This document shows positions 43,409 through 52,071 of a DNA stretch of 64,000 bases, piece after piece; positions within the stretch are counted from its first letter, which is position 1; each line of letters starts with the position of its first letter. Below the pieces are notes generated by a model. The model was not told where the DNA came from. It made no database searches and saw nothing but the letters and a program-made list of their open reading frames with translations. Source of the DNA: Nocardioides sp. JQ2195 (GTDB lineage Bacteria > Actinomycetota > Actinomycetes > Propionibacteriales > Nocardioidaceae); NCBI RefSeq assembly GCF_012272695.1, contig NZ_CP050902.1:620001-684000 (forward strand). The letters run 5' to 3'. Position numbers and translations under genes: made by a program.

Positions 43409-44989
43409 ATGAAGTGGAATGCGATCACGACAGTGGGCGCGGCCGGGGCCGCCGCCATCGGAGCGCTGGCAGTGCGCGACCTCACCCAGACGAAGCACGC
43501 GCTGAAGCGCAACTTCCCCGTGGTGGCGAACCTGCGCTACTTCCTCGAGGCGATCGGCCCCGAGCTGCGCCAGTACATCGTCACCTCCAACGACCAGGAG
43601 CGGCCGTTCAGCCGAGACCAGCGACGCTGGATCTATTCATCGGCCAAGCTGGAGAACAACTACTTCGGCTTCGGCACGGACAACGACATGGAGAACGTGG
43701 TCGGCTATCCCATCATCCGGCACCGCACCTTCTCCGACACCGCACCACCGACGGACATCCACGCCCATGAGAACGTCCCCGTCCCCGGGGCCAAGGTGGT
43801 GGGCGAGCGGCGCGACCGCAAGCACAAGTTCCGGCCCGACTCGATCGTCAACATCTCCGCGATGAGCTTCGGTTCGCTCTCCGGAGCGGCTGTGCAGGCG
43901 CTCAACAAGGGAGCCGCGCTGGCCGGCGTCATGCAGAGCACCGGCGAGGGGGCTCTCTCCGAGCACCATCGCCAAGGCGGTGACCTCGTGTTCCAGATCG
44001 GAACCGCCTACTTCGGCTGCCGCGACGACCAGGGACGTTTCGACCTCGAGCGGCTCAAGGACGTGGTCGCCTCGGCCCCGGTCAAGGCGATCGAGGTCAA
44101 GCTGAGCCAAGGAGCCAAGCCCGGGCTGGGTGGAATGCTGCCCGCCGCCAAGATCAGCAAGGAGATCTCCGAGATCCGCGGGATCCCGATGGGCCAGGAC
44201 TGCTCCAGCCCGTCACGGCACACCGAGTTCGACGACGTCGACAGCATGCTCGACTTCGTCGAGAGGATCGCGCAGGAGACCGGCCTGCCCGTCGGCATCA
44301 AGTCCGCGGTCGGCAACATGGAGTTCTGGGAGGACCTGCGCGACCAGACCGGGCCCGGACGATCGGTCGACTTCATCACCATCGACGGAGGTGAGGGTGG
44401 CACCGGTGCCGCGCCCCTCGTCTTCAGTGACTCGGTGGCGCTGCCGTGGCGCCTGGGCTTCAGCAGCGTCTACAAGCTGTTCGCCGAGGCCGGCCTGACC
44501 GACGACATCACCTGGATCGGCTCGGCGAAGCTCGGGCTGCCCGAGAACGCCTTCGTCGCCTTCGGCCTGGGCGCCGACCTGATCAACACCGCGCGCGGAG
44601 CGATGCTGGCGATCGGCTGCATCCAGGCCCAGAAGTGCCACACGGACCGCTGCCCGACCGGTGTCGCGACCCAGGACCCGTGGTTGGCGCACGGCCTGGA
44701 TCCGGCGTCGAAGTCGGTGCGGGTGGCCAACTACATCAAGACCCTGCGCCGCGACCTGCTCAAGCTCTCCGAGGCCTGTGGGGTGGTCCACCCGTCCATG
44801 GTCTCCGCCGCTGACATCGACATCGTCGACGGCCTGCTCTCGACGCGTTCGCTGGCAGAGGTCTACGGCTACGAGCCGGGCTGGGGCGTCCTCCCCGAAC
44901 ATCGGCAGAAGGAGATCGTCGACCTGATGCAGGCGCTGCAGCCCCGGTCGGATGCCGACGACCAGACCGCGGAGCGGCGTACGCCGTAG
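43409..44989 (+). CDS. FMN-binding glutamate-synthase-family protein
   Basis: 526 residues. An N-terminal hydrophobic helix (about 5-22) is followed by the GltB-type FMN barrel: ISAMSFGSLSGAAVQALNKG, SPSRHTEFDD, IDGGEGGTGAAPLVFSD, and the iron-sulfur Cys cluster GCIQAQKCHTDRCPTG. The glutaminase domain of full glutamate synthase is absent, as usual in this stand-alone family. Reaction not established. TAGACA just upstream of the ATG may be a poor -10. Confidence 0.9.
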   Translation: MKWNAITTVGAAGAAAIGALAVRDLTQTKHALKRNFPVVANLRYFLEAIGPELRQYIVTSNDQERPFSRDQRRWIYSSAKLENNYFGFGTDNDMENVVGYPIIRHRTFSDTAPPTDIHAHENVPVPGAKVVGERRDRKHKFRPDSIVNISAMSFGSLSGAAVQALNKGAALAGVMQSTGEGALSEHHRQGGDLVFQIGTAYFGCRDDQGRFDLERLKDVVASAPVKAIEVKLSQGAKPGLGGMLPAAKISKEISEIRGIPMGQDCSSPSRHTEFDDVDSMLDFVERIAQETGLPVGIKSAVGNMEFWEDLRDQTGPGRSVDFITIDGGEGGTGAAPLVFSDSVALPWRLGFSSVYKLFAEAGLTDDITWIGSAKLGLPENAFVAFGLGADLINTARGAMLAIGCIQAQKCHTDRCPTGVATQDPWLAHGLDPASKSVRVANYIKTLRRDLLKLSEACGVVHPSMVSAADIDIVDGLLSTRSLAEVYGYEPGWGVLPEHRQKEIVDLMQALQPRSDADDQTAERRTP

Positions 44990-45000
44990 CGCACCCGACC

Positions 45001-46836
45001 ATGGACCCCACCTTCCTCGACCTGCTTCACGACGAGGCCCCGAGGTCGGCCTACGACGCCCTGCTCGGGGAGCTCGGCGACGACGCGCGCGACCAGCACC
45101 GCATCGCCCTGCAGATGCGTGAGCGACTGACCCGGCACCGCAGTCGTGAGGCGGAGCTCTCCGCGCTCTACGAGACCGCGAACGACCTGGCCGCCATCCG
45201 TGACCTCGACACGATCCTGGCCGCCATCGTGAGGCGGGCCCGCCAGCTGCTGCACGCCGACATGACGTACCTGTCGTTGAACGACGTCGCCGAGGGCGCG
45301 TCGTACATGAAGGTCACCGACGGTGCACTGACAGCCGAGTTCCGGCAGTTGCGGCTGCCGTTGGGCACCGGGCTGCTGGGCCTGGTCGCGCAGTCCGGGG
45401 CGCCGTACTTCACCGAGGACTACCAGGCCGACGCTCGGTTCCTGCACCGCGACTACATCGACACCGCCGTCTCCGGGGAGTCCATCCGGGCCATCCTCGG
45501 GGTGCCTCTGATCGTCGACGGCACGGTGATCGGAGCCCTGCTGGCCGTCCACCGGACGGTCCGACGGTTCCCTCCGGGCGAGATCAGCCTGCTGACCTCC
45601 TTCGCGGCCCACGCGGCGGTGGCACTCGAGAATGCCCGGCTCTTCGACCAGGCGCGTGAGGCGATCGGGGAGGTCGACGCGGCCAACAAGGAGCTGCGGG
45701 CCCGGTCGGCCGCCGCCGAGCGCGCGGCCCTGTCCCACGACCGGCTGACCGACGTGCTCCTGCACGGCGGTGGGGTGGCCGGCATCGCCGAGGTCCTGGG
45801 CGAGCTCCTGGGTGGCAGCGTCACCATCCACGACGAGCGGCAGCGGCGACTCGCGGGGGACGCTCCGGCCGACGACCGGCTGGCCGAGAGCGTCGAGCAG
45901 GCCCGACGATCCGGACGCAGCATCGAGCTCGAGCCGGGTAGGTACGTGGTCGCCGCGGCGGCGGGGGAGGAACACCTGGGCAGCCTGGTCGTCGATGGCG
46001 TCACCTTGGCGCCGGCAGAGCGCCGGACGCTGGAACGCGCGGCGATCGTCACCGCGCTGGTCCTGCTCTTCGCCCGGACCGAGGCGGAGGCCGACGGACG
46101 AGTCCGGGGAGAGCTGTTGACCGACCTGCTCTCGGGACGCGACGGAGCGGGGGACCGGCTCCGCGAGCGGGCCCGGCGCCAAGGTGCCGACCTTGAACTG
46201 GCGACGTGCGTGATCGCTGCTCGGGTCGAGGGCATCGAGCTTCACCGGGCCGTGCGGGTGGCGGGTCGCCTCGCCGGCGAGTGGCAGGGCCTGGCGGTCG
46301 CGCACCAGGGTGACGTGGTGCTGCTGGTCGCCGCGGACGAACCTCTCGAGGTGGCACGTGAGCTGCAGGCCAGGCTGGTCGAGAACCGCGGGCGGTGCAC
46401 GGTCGGGGTCGCCTCCGGCGCCCCGGGCCCCGAGGGCATTGCGGCCACCCATGCCGAGGCCCGGCGATGTGTGGACGCACTCATCGCCCTGGGGCGCGCC
46501 GGCGAGGCCAGCGACCCGGCGCACCTCGGTGTGGCGCGCATGCTGCTGGGCGGCGGTGGCAGCGGGCACCTCGACGACTTCCTCACCGCCGAGCTCGGCC
46601 CCCTCCTCGGCCACGATCGCCAGCGCGGGACCGCCCTGGTGGACACCGTGGAGGCCTGGTTCCGGGCGGGTGGGTCGCTGAAGGGGGCGGCCGCGCAGCT
46701 GCACGTGCACCCGAACACCGTCGGCCAGCGGCTCGAGAGGGTCGACGCCCTGCTGGGCCGCGGCTGGCGGGATCCGGAGCGGCAGCTCGACCTGCAGCTG
46801 GCCCTGCGGTGGCTGCACCTTCGTCGTGTCCAGTGA
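45001..46836 (+). CDS. GAF-domain PucR/CdaR-type transcriptional regulator
   Basis: 611 residues. Short helical N-terminus, GAF domain near 60-215 (ELSALYETANDLAAIRDLDT through FAAHAAVALENARLFD), a coiled linker, a GGDEF-like CdaR domain, and a C-terminal PucR helix-turn-helix (GSLKGAAAQLHVHPNTVGQR). It probably activates genes in response to a small ligand; the downstream MHS transporter is an obvious candidate target. Starts 11 bp after the glutamate-synthase-like gene. Confidence 0.88.
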   Translation: MDPTFLDLLHDEAPRSAYDALLGELGDDARDQHRIALQMRERLTRHRSREAELSALYETANDLAAIRDLDTILAAIVRRARQLLHADMTYLSLNDVAEGASYMKVTDGALTAEFRQLRLPLGTGLLGLVAQSGAPYFTEDYQADARFLHRDYIDTAVSGESIRAILGVPLIVDGTVIGALLAVHRTVRRFPPGEISLLTSFAAHAAVALENARLFDQAREAIGEVDAANKELRARSAAAERAALSHDRLTDVLLHGGGVAGIAEVLGELLGGSVTIHDERQRRLAGDAPADDRLAESVEQARRSGRSIELEPGRYVVAAAAGEEHLGSLVVDGVTLAPAERRTLERAAIVTALVLLFARTEAEADGRVRGELLTDLLSGRDGAGDRLRERARRQGADLELATCVIAARVEGIELHRAVRVAGRLAGEWQGLAVAHQGDVVLLVAADEPLEVARELQARLVENRGRCTVGVASGAPGPEGIAATHAEARRCVDALIALGRAGEASDPAHLGVARMLLGGGGSGHLDDFLTAELGPLLGHDRQRGTALVDTVEAWFRAGGSLKGAAAQLHVHPNTVGQRLERVDALLGRGWRDPERQLDLQLALRWLHLRRVQ

Positions 46837-46902
46837 TCGGAGCACACACAACCGGGCGCATCATGTGCCCGCAACCCATAGGACGTGGGTGTGGTGCTCC
46901 CG

Positions 46903-46908
46903 TAGCGT
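46903..46908 (+). promoter_or_regulatory. -10 box before leader ORF of the MHS transporter
   Basis: TAGCGT ends seven bases before the ATG at 46916, consistent with a leaderless transcript. Confidence 0.45.
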
Positions 46909-46915
46909 CCGCGAC

Positions 46916-46993
46916 ATGCCTGAGACCTCTGTCACGTTGACCAGTCCGCGCCCGAGCGGCGCCACGTCGCACCCCGAGCGGGTGATCCGATGA
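46916..46993 (+). CDS. Short leaderless leader ORF (25 residues) coupled to MHS transporter
   Basis: Encodes 25 residues (begins MPETSVTLTS, ends PERVIR). Its TGA overlaps the transporter ATG as ATGA. It is preceded by TAGCGT at leaderless spacing. It has the same architecture as the ORF at 21263. The transporter has only a weak RBS, so re-initiation after this ORF may set its expression. Confidence 0.4.
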   Translation: MPETSVTLTSPRPSGATSHPERVIR

Positions 46994-48339
46994 CCACCCA
47001 GACCCCCACCTCCGACGTGGTCGGGTCCGAACCCGGGAAGCGGTCGATCGTCCGCATCGTCACTGCGAGCCTGGTCGGCACCGCCGTCGAGTGGTACGAC
47101 TTCTTCCTCTTCGGATCGGCGGCAGCGCTGGTCTTCGGTGACGTGTTCTTCGGAGAGATCGGCGGGACGAACGGCACCCTCTATGCGTTCATGACCTACG
47201 CACTGGGGTTCGTCGCCCGGCCCCTGGGCGGCATCGTCTTCGGCCACTTCGGTGACCGTGTCGGTCGCAAGACGATGCTGGTCGTGTCGCTGCTGATGAT
47301 GGGGCTCGGCACGTTCGCGATAGGTCTGCTGCCGTCGTACGCCACGATCGGGATGGGGGCGCCGATCCTGCTGGTGGTCTGCCGACTCGTGCAGGGCTTC
47401 GCGGTCGGGGGTGAGTGGGGCGGTGCGGTGCTGATGGCCGCCGAGCACGGCCATGACGACCACCGCGGCTTCTGGTCCTCGTGGCCGCAGGCAGGTGTGG
47501 CGCTCGGCAACCTGCTCGCCACCGGCGTGCTCTGGGTGCTGGCCGCGGTGCAGAGCGAGCAGGCGTTCCTCGAGTGGGGCTGGCGAGTGCCCTTCCTGCT
47601 CAGCGCCGTGCTCGTCGTCCTGGGCCTGTGGGTCCGGCTCTCGATCGAGGAGTCACCGGTCTTCAAGGAGGCGAAGGCCGACCTCGCGGCCAAGGCCGAG
47701 GACGCCGGCCACCTGCCCATCATGGAGGTGATCCGTGAATACCCCCGCGAGGTCCTGATCGCGATGGGCATGCGGATGGCGGAGAACATCTCCTACTACA
47801 TCTTCACCGTCGTCGTGCTCACCTACGCGGCCGAGTACGCGGCGATCGACAAGGCCATCGTGCTCAAGGCCCTGCTGATCGGCGCTGCGATCCAGTTCTT
47901 CGTGGTCCCGGCGGTCGGCGCGCTCTCCGACCGGGTCGGACGTCGACCGCTCTACCTCTTCGGTGCCGTGGGTGTGGGGGTGTGGACCTTCGTCTTCTTC
48001 CACCTGGTCGACACGGGATCGCCGAGCCGGATCCTGCTCGGGGTCGTGGTCGGACTGGTCCTGCACTCGTTCATGTATGCACCGCAGGCGGCCTTCTTCT
48101 CCGAGCTGTTCGGCACGTCGGTGCGCTACACCGGGGCCTCGGTCGGCTACCAGCTGGCCTCGATCTTCGCGGGGGCGTTGGCGCCGATCATCGCGCTCAA
48201 GCTGCTCGGGGACGTCGATGACGGCAACACCACCGCGGTCGGCATCTATGTCGCGATCGCGTCAGTGGTCACCATCGTCGCGGTGCTCGCTGCGAAGGAG
48301 ACCAGCCGCAGCTCGCTGCGCCACGACCGCGTCCTCTGA
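46990..48339 (+). CDS. MHS-family (metabolite:H+ symporter) MFS transporter
   Basis: 449 residues, 12 membrane segments. MHS signatures GTAVEWYDFFLFGSAAALVF near 30-50, ARPLGGIVFGHFGDRVGRK near 75-95 and LVQGFAVGGEWGGAVLMAAE near 135. The family imports shikimate, proline/betaine, citrate or related acids by proton symport; substrate not readable. A bidirectional terminator follows. Confidence 0.93.
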   Translation: MTTQTPTSDVVGSEPGKRSIVRIVTASLVGTAVEWYDFFLFGSAAALVFGDVFFGEIGGTNGTLYAFMTYALGFVARPLGGIVFGHFGDRVGRKTMLVVSLLMMGLGTFAIGLLPSYATIGMGAPILLVVCRLVQGFAVGGEWGGAVLMAAEHGHDDHRGFWSSWPQAGVALGNLLATGVLWVLAAVQSEQAFLEWGWRVPFLLSAVLVVLGLWVRLSIEESPVFKEAKADLAAKAEDAGHLPIMEVIREYPREVLIAMGMRMAENISYYIFTVVVLTYAAEYAAIDKAIVLKALLIGAAIQFFVVPAVGALSDRVGRRPLYLFGAVGVGVWTFVFFHLVDTGSPSRILLGVVVGLVLHSFMYAPQAAFFSELFGTSVRYTGASVGYQLASIFAGALAPIIALKLLGDVDDGNTTAVGIYVAIASVVTIVAVLAAKETSRSSLRHDRVL

Positions 48340-48353
48340 GCCCACCCGTCGAC

Positions 48354-48387
48354 CACGGCACCCCACCGGCCACGGTGGGGTGCCGTG
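48354..48387. terminator. Bidirectional terminator hairpin
   Basis: Perfect 14-bp stem CACGGCACCCCACC / GGTGGGGTGCCGTG with a 6-base loop, filling the gap between the convergent MHS transporter and otsA stops and abutting the otsA stop codon. Confidence 0.88.
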
Positions 48388-49824
48388 TCAGCTGGGCCGG
48401 ACCGGTCGCACCGGCTTGCCGTGCGAGGGACGTACGGCGGCCAGCTCGGCGAGGAAGCCGTCGGCCCAGCTGGCCACGTCGTGCTCGCTGACGGTCTTGC
48501 GCATCGCCTTCATTCTGCGGGAGCGCTCCCTCTCGTCCGAGGTGGCGGCGTCGAGGATCGCCGACTTCATCCCGTTGATGTCGTAGGGATTGACCTGCCA
48601 TGCCTGGCGCAGCTCGTTGGCCGCGCCGGCGAACTCGGAGAGCACCAGGGCGCCGTCGTTGTCGTAGCGGCAGGCGACGTACTCCTTGGCGACCAGGTTC
48701 ATCCCGTCGCGGTACGGCGTGACCACCATGATGTCGGCAGTCCGGTAGAGCGCGGCCATCTCGTGGCGGGGGTAGGAGGAGTGGAGGTAGGCGATCACCG
48801 GCTGGCCGATGCGGCCCAGGTCGCCGTTGATGCGACCGACCAGGCGGTCGATGTCGTCACGGAGCACGCGGTACTGCTCGACGCGTTCACGGCTCGGCGT
48901 CGCCACCTGCACGAAGACACTGTCGTTGACGTCGAAGTGACCGTCCTTGACGAGCTCCGAGTAGGCGCGCAGTCGCGAGTAGATGCCCTTGGTGTAGTCG
49001 AGGCGGTCGATGCCGAGGAGCACCCGCTTGGGGTTGCCCAGGGCAGTCCGGATCTGCGCGGCCCGCTCGTTCACCGAGTCCGACCGGGCCAGCTTCTCGA
49101 AGTCATCGGCGTCGATCGAGATCGGGAAGGCCGCGGCCCGGACGCTGCGGCCGTCGGGCAGGTAGACCATGTCCCGGTGGGTCTTGTGCCCGACCCGCTG
49201 GCGGACCAGGCGCACGAAGTTCTGCGCCGCGCCGGACAGCTGGAAGCCGACCAGGTCGGCGCCGAGCAGGCCCTCGAGGATCTGGCGACGCCACGGCAGC
49301 TGCTGGAAGAGCTCCGCCGGGGGGAAGGGAATGTGCAGGTAGAAGCCGATGCGCAGGTCGGGGCGCAGGTCGCGCAGCATCTGCGGGACCAGCTGCATCT
49401 GGTAGTCCTGGATCCAGACGGTGGCGTCCTTGGCGGCCACCTCGGCGGCCTTGTTGGCGAACCGCTGGTTGACCGTCACGAACGCGTCCCACCACTCACG
49501 GTGGAACTCCGGCTTCGCGACCACGTCGTGGTAGAGCGGCCACAGCGTGCCGTTGGAGAACCCTTCGTAGAACTCCTCGACCTCCGACTCGGTCAAGGCC
49601 ACCGGCACCAAGGAGAGCCCGTCGTCGACGAAGGGCTCGATCTCCTCGCCGGCCACTCCGGGCCAACCGATCCAGGCTCCGTCGTTGCTGCGCATGACGG
49701 GTTCGAGGGCACTCACCAGCCCGCCGGGGGAGCGCCGCCAGTCGAGGGACCCGTCGGGCAGGGTCACCCGGTCGACGGGCAGGCGGTTGGCAACGATCAC
49801 GAGGTCTGCGGATCCGGTCGTCAC
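48388..49824 (-). CDS. otsA: Trehalose-6-phosphate synthase (GT20)
   Basis: 478 residues, making trehalose-6-phosphate from UDP-glucose and glucose-6-phosphate. VIVANRLPVDR at the N-terminus, SPGGLVSALEPV, VWIQDYQMQLVP (catalytic Asp), GIDRLDYTKGI and NLVAKEYVACR are family motifs. I placed the start at GTG 49824; TAGGGT at 49832-49837 gives a leaderless promoter. The open frame extends far upstream but overlaps the cyclase antisense. Confidence 0.95.
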   Translation of the reverse strand: MTTGSADLVIVANRLPVDRVTLPDGSLDWRRSPGGLVSALEPVMRSNDGAWIGWPGVAGEEIEPFVDDGLSLVPVALTESEVEEFYEGFSNGTLWPLYHDVVAKPEFHREWWDAFVTVNQRFANKAAEVAAKDATVWIQDYQMQLVPQMLRDLRPDLRIGFYLHIPFPPAELFQQLPWRRQILEGLLGADLVGFQLSGAAQNFVRLVRQRVGHKTHRDMVYLPDGRSVRAAAFPISIDADDFEKLARSDSVNERAAQIRTALGNPKRVLLGIDRLDYTKGIYSRLRAYSELVKDGHFDVNDSVFVQVATPSRERVEQYRVLRDDIDRLVGRINGDLGRIGQPVIAYLHSSYPRHEMAALYRTADIMVVTPYRDGMNLVAKEYVACRYDNDGALVLSEFAGAANELRQAWQVNPYDINGMKSAILDAATSDERERSRRMKAMRKTVSEHDVASWADGFLAELAAVRPSHGKPVRPVRPS

Positions 49825-49831
49825 GCATCGA

Positions 49832-49837
49832 ACCCTA
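49832..49837 (-). promoter_or_regulatory. -10 box for leaderless otsA
   Basis: TAGGGT on the minus strand, seven bases before the GTG start of otsA. Confidence 0.5.
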
Positions 49838-49961
49838 GGGCATCCGGGTCGATCGCGGACGTCGTCTCCCCACGCGGCGACGTGCTCGGCGATGTGCCCC
49901 GTGACGTGAGGCTCGACGTGCCCCCTCGGCGTGCCCTCGACGTTCGCGACGGCGTACGGCG

Positions 49962-51056
49962 TCACGGGTTGCGCGGGGCCTTGGGGGCCTTGACCGACCA
50001 GGTCTCGAGTCGGGTGTATCCCTTGACCGGCGTGGTTCGCGCGCGGCGTACGCGGAACTCGGTCTCCTGGTCGCGCAACGCGTCGGCCAGCTCCCGGTCG
50101 GCCAGCACCCGCCCGGGGCGCGCGAGCGAGGTGAGCCGGGAGGCGATGTTGACGGTCTCGCCGAAGACGTCGCCGAGCCGGGCGAGGACGCGGCCGTGCG
50201 CCATGCCGACGCGGACCTCGGGGAACTCGTCGTCGAGCTCGTGCGCACCGGCCAGTGCCAGACCGATGCGACCGCCGGCGGTCGGCTCGTCGACCACGAA
50301 GAGGACTTCGTCGCCGATCGTCTTGATGATGCGACCGCCGTGGTCGGAGATGACCGTGTTGACCGTGGACTCGAAGCGCTCCACCATCTCGGCGAGCTCC
50401 TCCGCGGACAGGCTGCGGGTGCGTCGTGTGTAGCCGACGATGTCGGCGAATCCCACGCACTGCACGACGGCGTCGGTGTCGGCGTTGAGCAGGACCCGGC
50501 CGGCCGCGTTGGCCAGGTGACGGCGCCAGACGTATTCCTGCAGCTTGCTCAGGGTGGGCAGCGTGCGCGAGATGATCGGCTCGATCTCGGCCATGTCGAG
50601 CGGGACCTCGTGCTCGACGAGCATCTCGGCGACCTCCGCGATCTCCCACTCGGCCAGCCGGGAGAAGCTGCGTCCCATGCTGCGGGTGAGGGCGAACTCG
50701 GTGCGGGGATCGACGATCCCGCCCTCGACGAGGTCGCCGAGCAGGCGCACGGCGGTGACGTCCTCGTCGGTGAAGAGCACCTCGTCGTCGGACGCAGGGG
50801 AGGGGAAGCCGAGCGAGAGCCACAGGTCGCGGGCGCGCTCGGAGGTCACCCCGGTCTGCGCGATCACGTCGAGGCGGCTGAGGTGGGGCGCCTGCCCGAG
50901 CAGGGTGGCCTCGAGACCCGCGAAGAGGTCCGCGTCGATGCTGGGCCCGGGGGCAGCCTGGTCTGCAACTGGGGGCCGGTCGGTACCTGGGGGCCGGTCG
51001 GCACCTGAGGGCCGGTCGGTACCTGAGGGCCGGTCGGCCGAGGAGTCGTCGTTCAC
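49962..51056 (-). CDS. Class III adenylate/guanylate cyclase with N-terminal regulatory domain
   Basis: 364 residues. The first 27 are a repetitive DRPSG/DRPPG stretch encoded by about four 18-bp DNA repeats (50971-51039). Residues about 30-180 form a helical regulatory domain like that of mycobacterial Rv2212. The cyclase domain follows: metal-binding GFADIVGYT, KTIGDEVLFVV and GETVNIASRL. It should make cAMP. A cyclic-nucleotide-binding protein lies 28 bp upstream on the same strand. Confidence 0.9.
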   Translation of the reverse strand: MNDDSSADRPSGTDRPSGADRPPGTDRPPVADQAAPGPSIDADLFAGLEATLLGQAPHLSRLDVIAQTGVTSERARDLWLSLGFPSPASDDEVLFTDEDVTAVRLLGDLVEGGIVDPRTEFALTRSMGRSFSRLAEWEIAEVAEMLVEHEVPLDMAEIEPIISRTLPTLSKLQEYVWRRHLANAAGRVLLNADTDAVVQCVGFADIVGYTRRTRSLSAEELAEMVERFESTVNTVISDHGGRIIKTIGDEVLFVVDEPTAGGRIGLALAGAHELDDEFPEVRVGMAHGRVLARLGDVFGETVNIASRLTSLARPGRVLADRELADALRDQETEFRVRRARTTPVKGYTRLETWSVKAPKAPRNP

Positions 51057-51084
51057 GGCGACGATCGTTCGTGATGCGGACCGC

Positions 51085-51507
51085 TCATGAGGCAGGACCG
51101 CCGGCGGAGTCCGGCAGGCGCTCGGCGGTCGTCTGCTCGAGGGCGGTGCGGAAGGTCGGCACCGTGTCGATCAGGTCCTGAACGGCCTCGCTGGTGAAGT
51201 GCAGCACCCGCAGGGGGGTCAGTGACACCACGCTCGCGTTGCGGAGCCTGCGACTCACGATGGCGGCTTCGCCGACGGTGTCGCCGGGGCCGAGGCGGGC
51301 GACCTCCTGGCCGCCGCGACGCACGGAGACCTCGCCGTCGAGGAGGATGTAGGCCTTGTCGGCGGGAGTCTTCTCCCAGATGAGCGACCAGTTGGCGGGA
51401 ACGTTCACGGCGGTGCCGTGGTCCACGATGGACTGGATCTCTGCGTCGCTGAGGTTGGCGAATCGGTCGAGGCGGGTGAGCTCCGCCTGCTCGGGTGAAC
51501 TGGTCAC
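51085..51507 (-). CDS. Cyclic-nucleotide-binding domain protein
   Basis: 140 residues, a single cNMP-binding beta-barrel (phosphate-binding cassette GDTVGEAAIVSRRLRNASV) with no DNA-binding or kinase domain. It may sense the product of the adjoining cyclase. I chose GTG 51507 (AGAGGA eight bases before); the frame is open to 51639. Confidence 0.82.
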   Translation of the reverse strand: MTSSPEQAELTRLDRFANLSDAEIQSIVDHGTAVNVPANWSLIWEKTPADKAYILLDGEVSVRRGGQEVARLGPGDTVGEAAIVSRRLRNASVVSLTPLRVLHFTSEAVQDLIDTVPTFRTALEQTTAERLPDSAGGPAS

Positions 51508-51659
51508 GTCTGGATCCTCTCGAGGGTCGACGCAGTGCGTCGGGCTCCGTCCCGCCCCGATCTTCCCGTTCGGGCCCCGCCCTGTCCAGAGAACGGGCCG
51601 CTGTGTCCGCTGGTCGGTCATGGGCCGGGAGGCTCTCACTTCGGCCGGGAGGAACGGCG

Positions 51660-51687
51660 CCCGGCGAGTCTCGGGGGACTCGCCGGG
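51660..51687. repeat. 11-bp-stem hairpin in divergent region
   Basis: Perfect inverted repeat CCCGGCGAGTC / GACTCGCCGGG with a 6-base loop, between the cNMP-binding gene (leftward) and DUF3263 (rightward). It lies about 30 bp before a possible -10 TACTAT at 51719-51724. Could be a terminator for antisense transcription or an operator. Confidence 0.6.
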
Positions 51688-51770
51688 AATCGAATGACAG
51701 GTTTGTGATTCAGTTGTTTACTATGGCATCACTGCCCTTTGGGCAAATCAGTAGTGAAGGGGTCGACCAC

Positions 51771-52067
51771 GTGGGTGCCGCAGAGTCCGTCAACCAGGAG
51801 CAATCCGCCGAAAGCTCGGTGCTCTCCGAGCGCGACAGCGAAATTCTCGAGTTCGAGCGCCAGTGGTGGAAGTATGCCGGCGCGAAGGAACAGGCCGTCC
51901 GCGACAAGTTCGACATGTCGTCGACCCGCTACTACCAGGTCCTCAACGCGCTGATCGACAAGCCGGAAGCACTGGCCTCCGACCCGCTGCTGGTCCGCCG
52001 TCTCCGACGTCTCCGTGCGGCCCGACAGCGCCAGCGCTCGGCCCGCCGCCTCGGCTTCGAGGTCTGA
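51771..52067 (+). CDS. DUF3263 family protein
   Basis: 98 residues. The core LSERDSEILEFERQWWKYAG and KFDMSSTRYYQVLNALIDKP is the DUF3263 signature, a small helical, likely DNA-binding actinobacterial protein, ending in an Arg-rich tail. GAAGGGG (51756-51762) eight bases upstream decides the GTG start; ATG 51723 is an alternative. LytR_C gene follows after four bases. Confidence 0.88.
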   Translation: MGAAESVNQEQSAESSVLSERDSEILEFERQWWKYAGAKEQAVRDKFDMSSTRYYQVLNALIDKPEALASDPLLVRRLRRLRAARQRQRSARRLGFEV

Positions 52068-52071
52068 TCCC

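Noticed and set aside
44869..46851. 660-codon minus-strand open frame
   Set aside because: Antisense to the GAF-PucR regulator, whose domains are clear; no motif in the antisense frame.
49838..49961. Degenerate GACGTGCCC-like direct repeats between otsA and the cyclase
   Set aside because: Copies are too irregular in length and sequence to define a unit.
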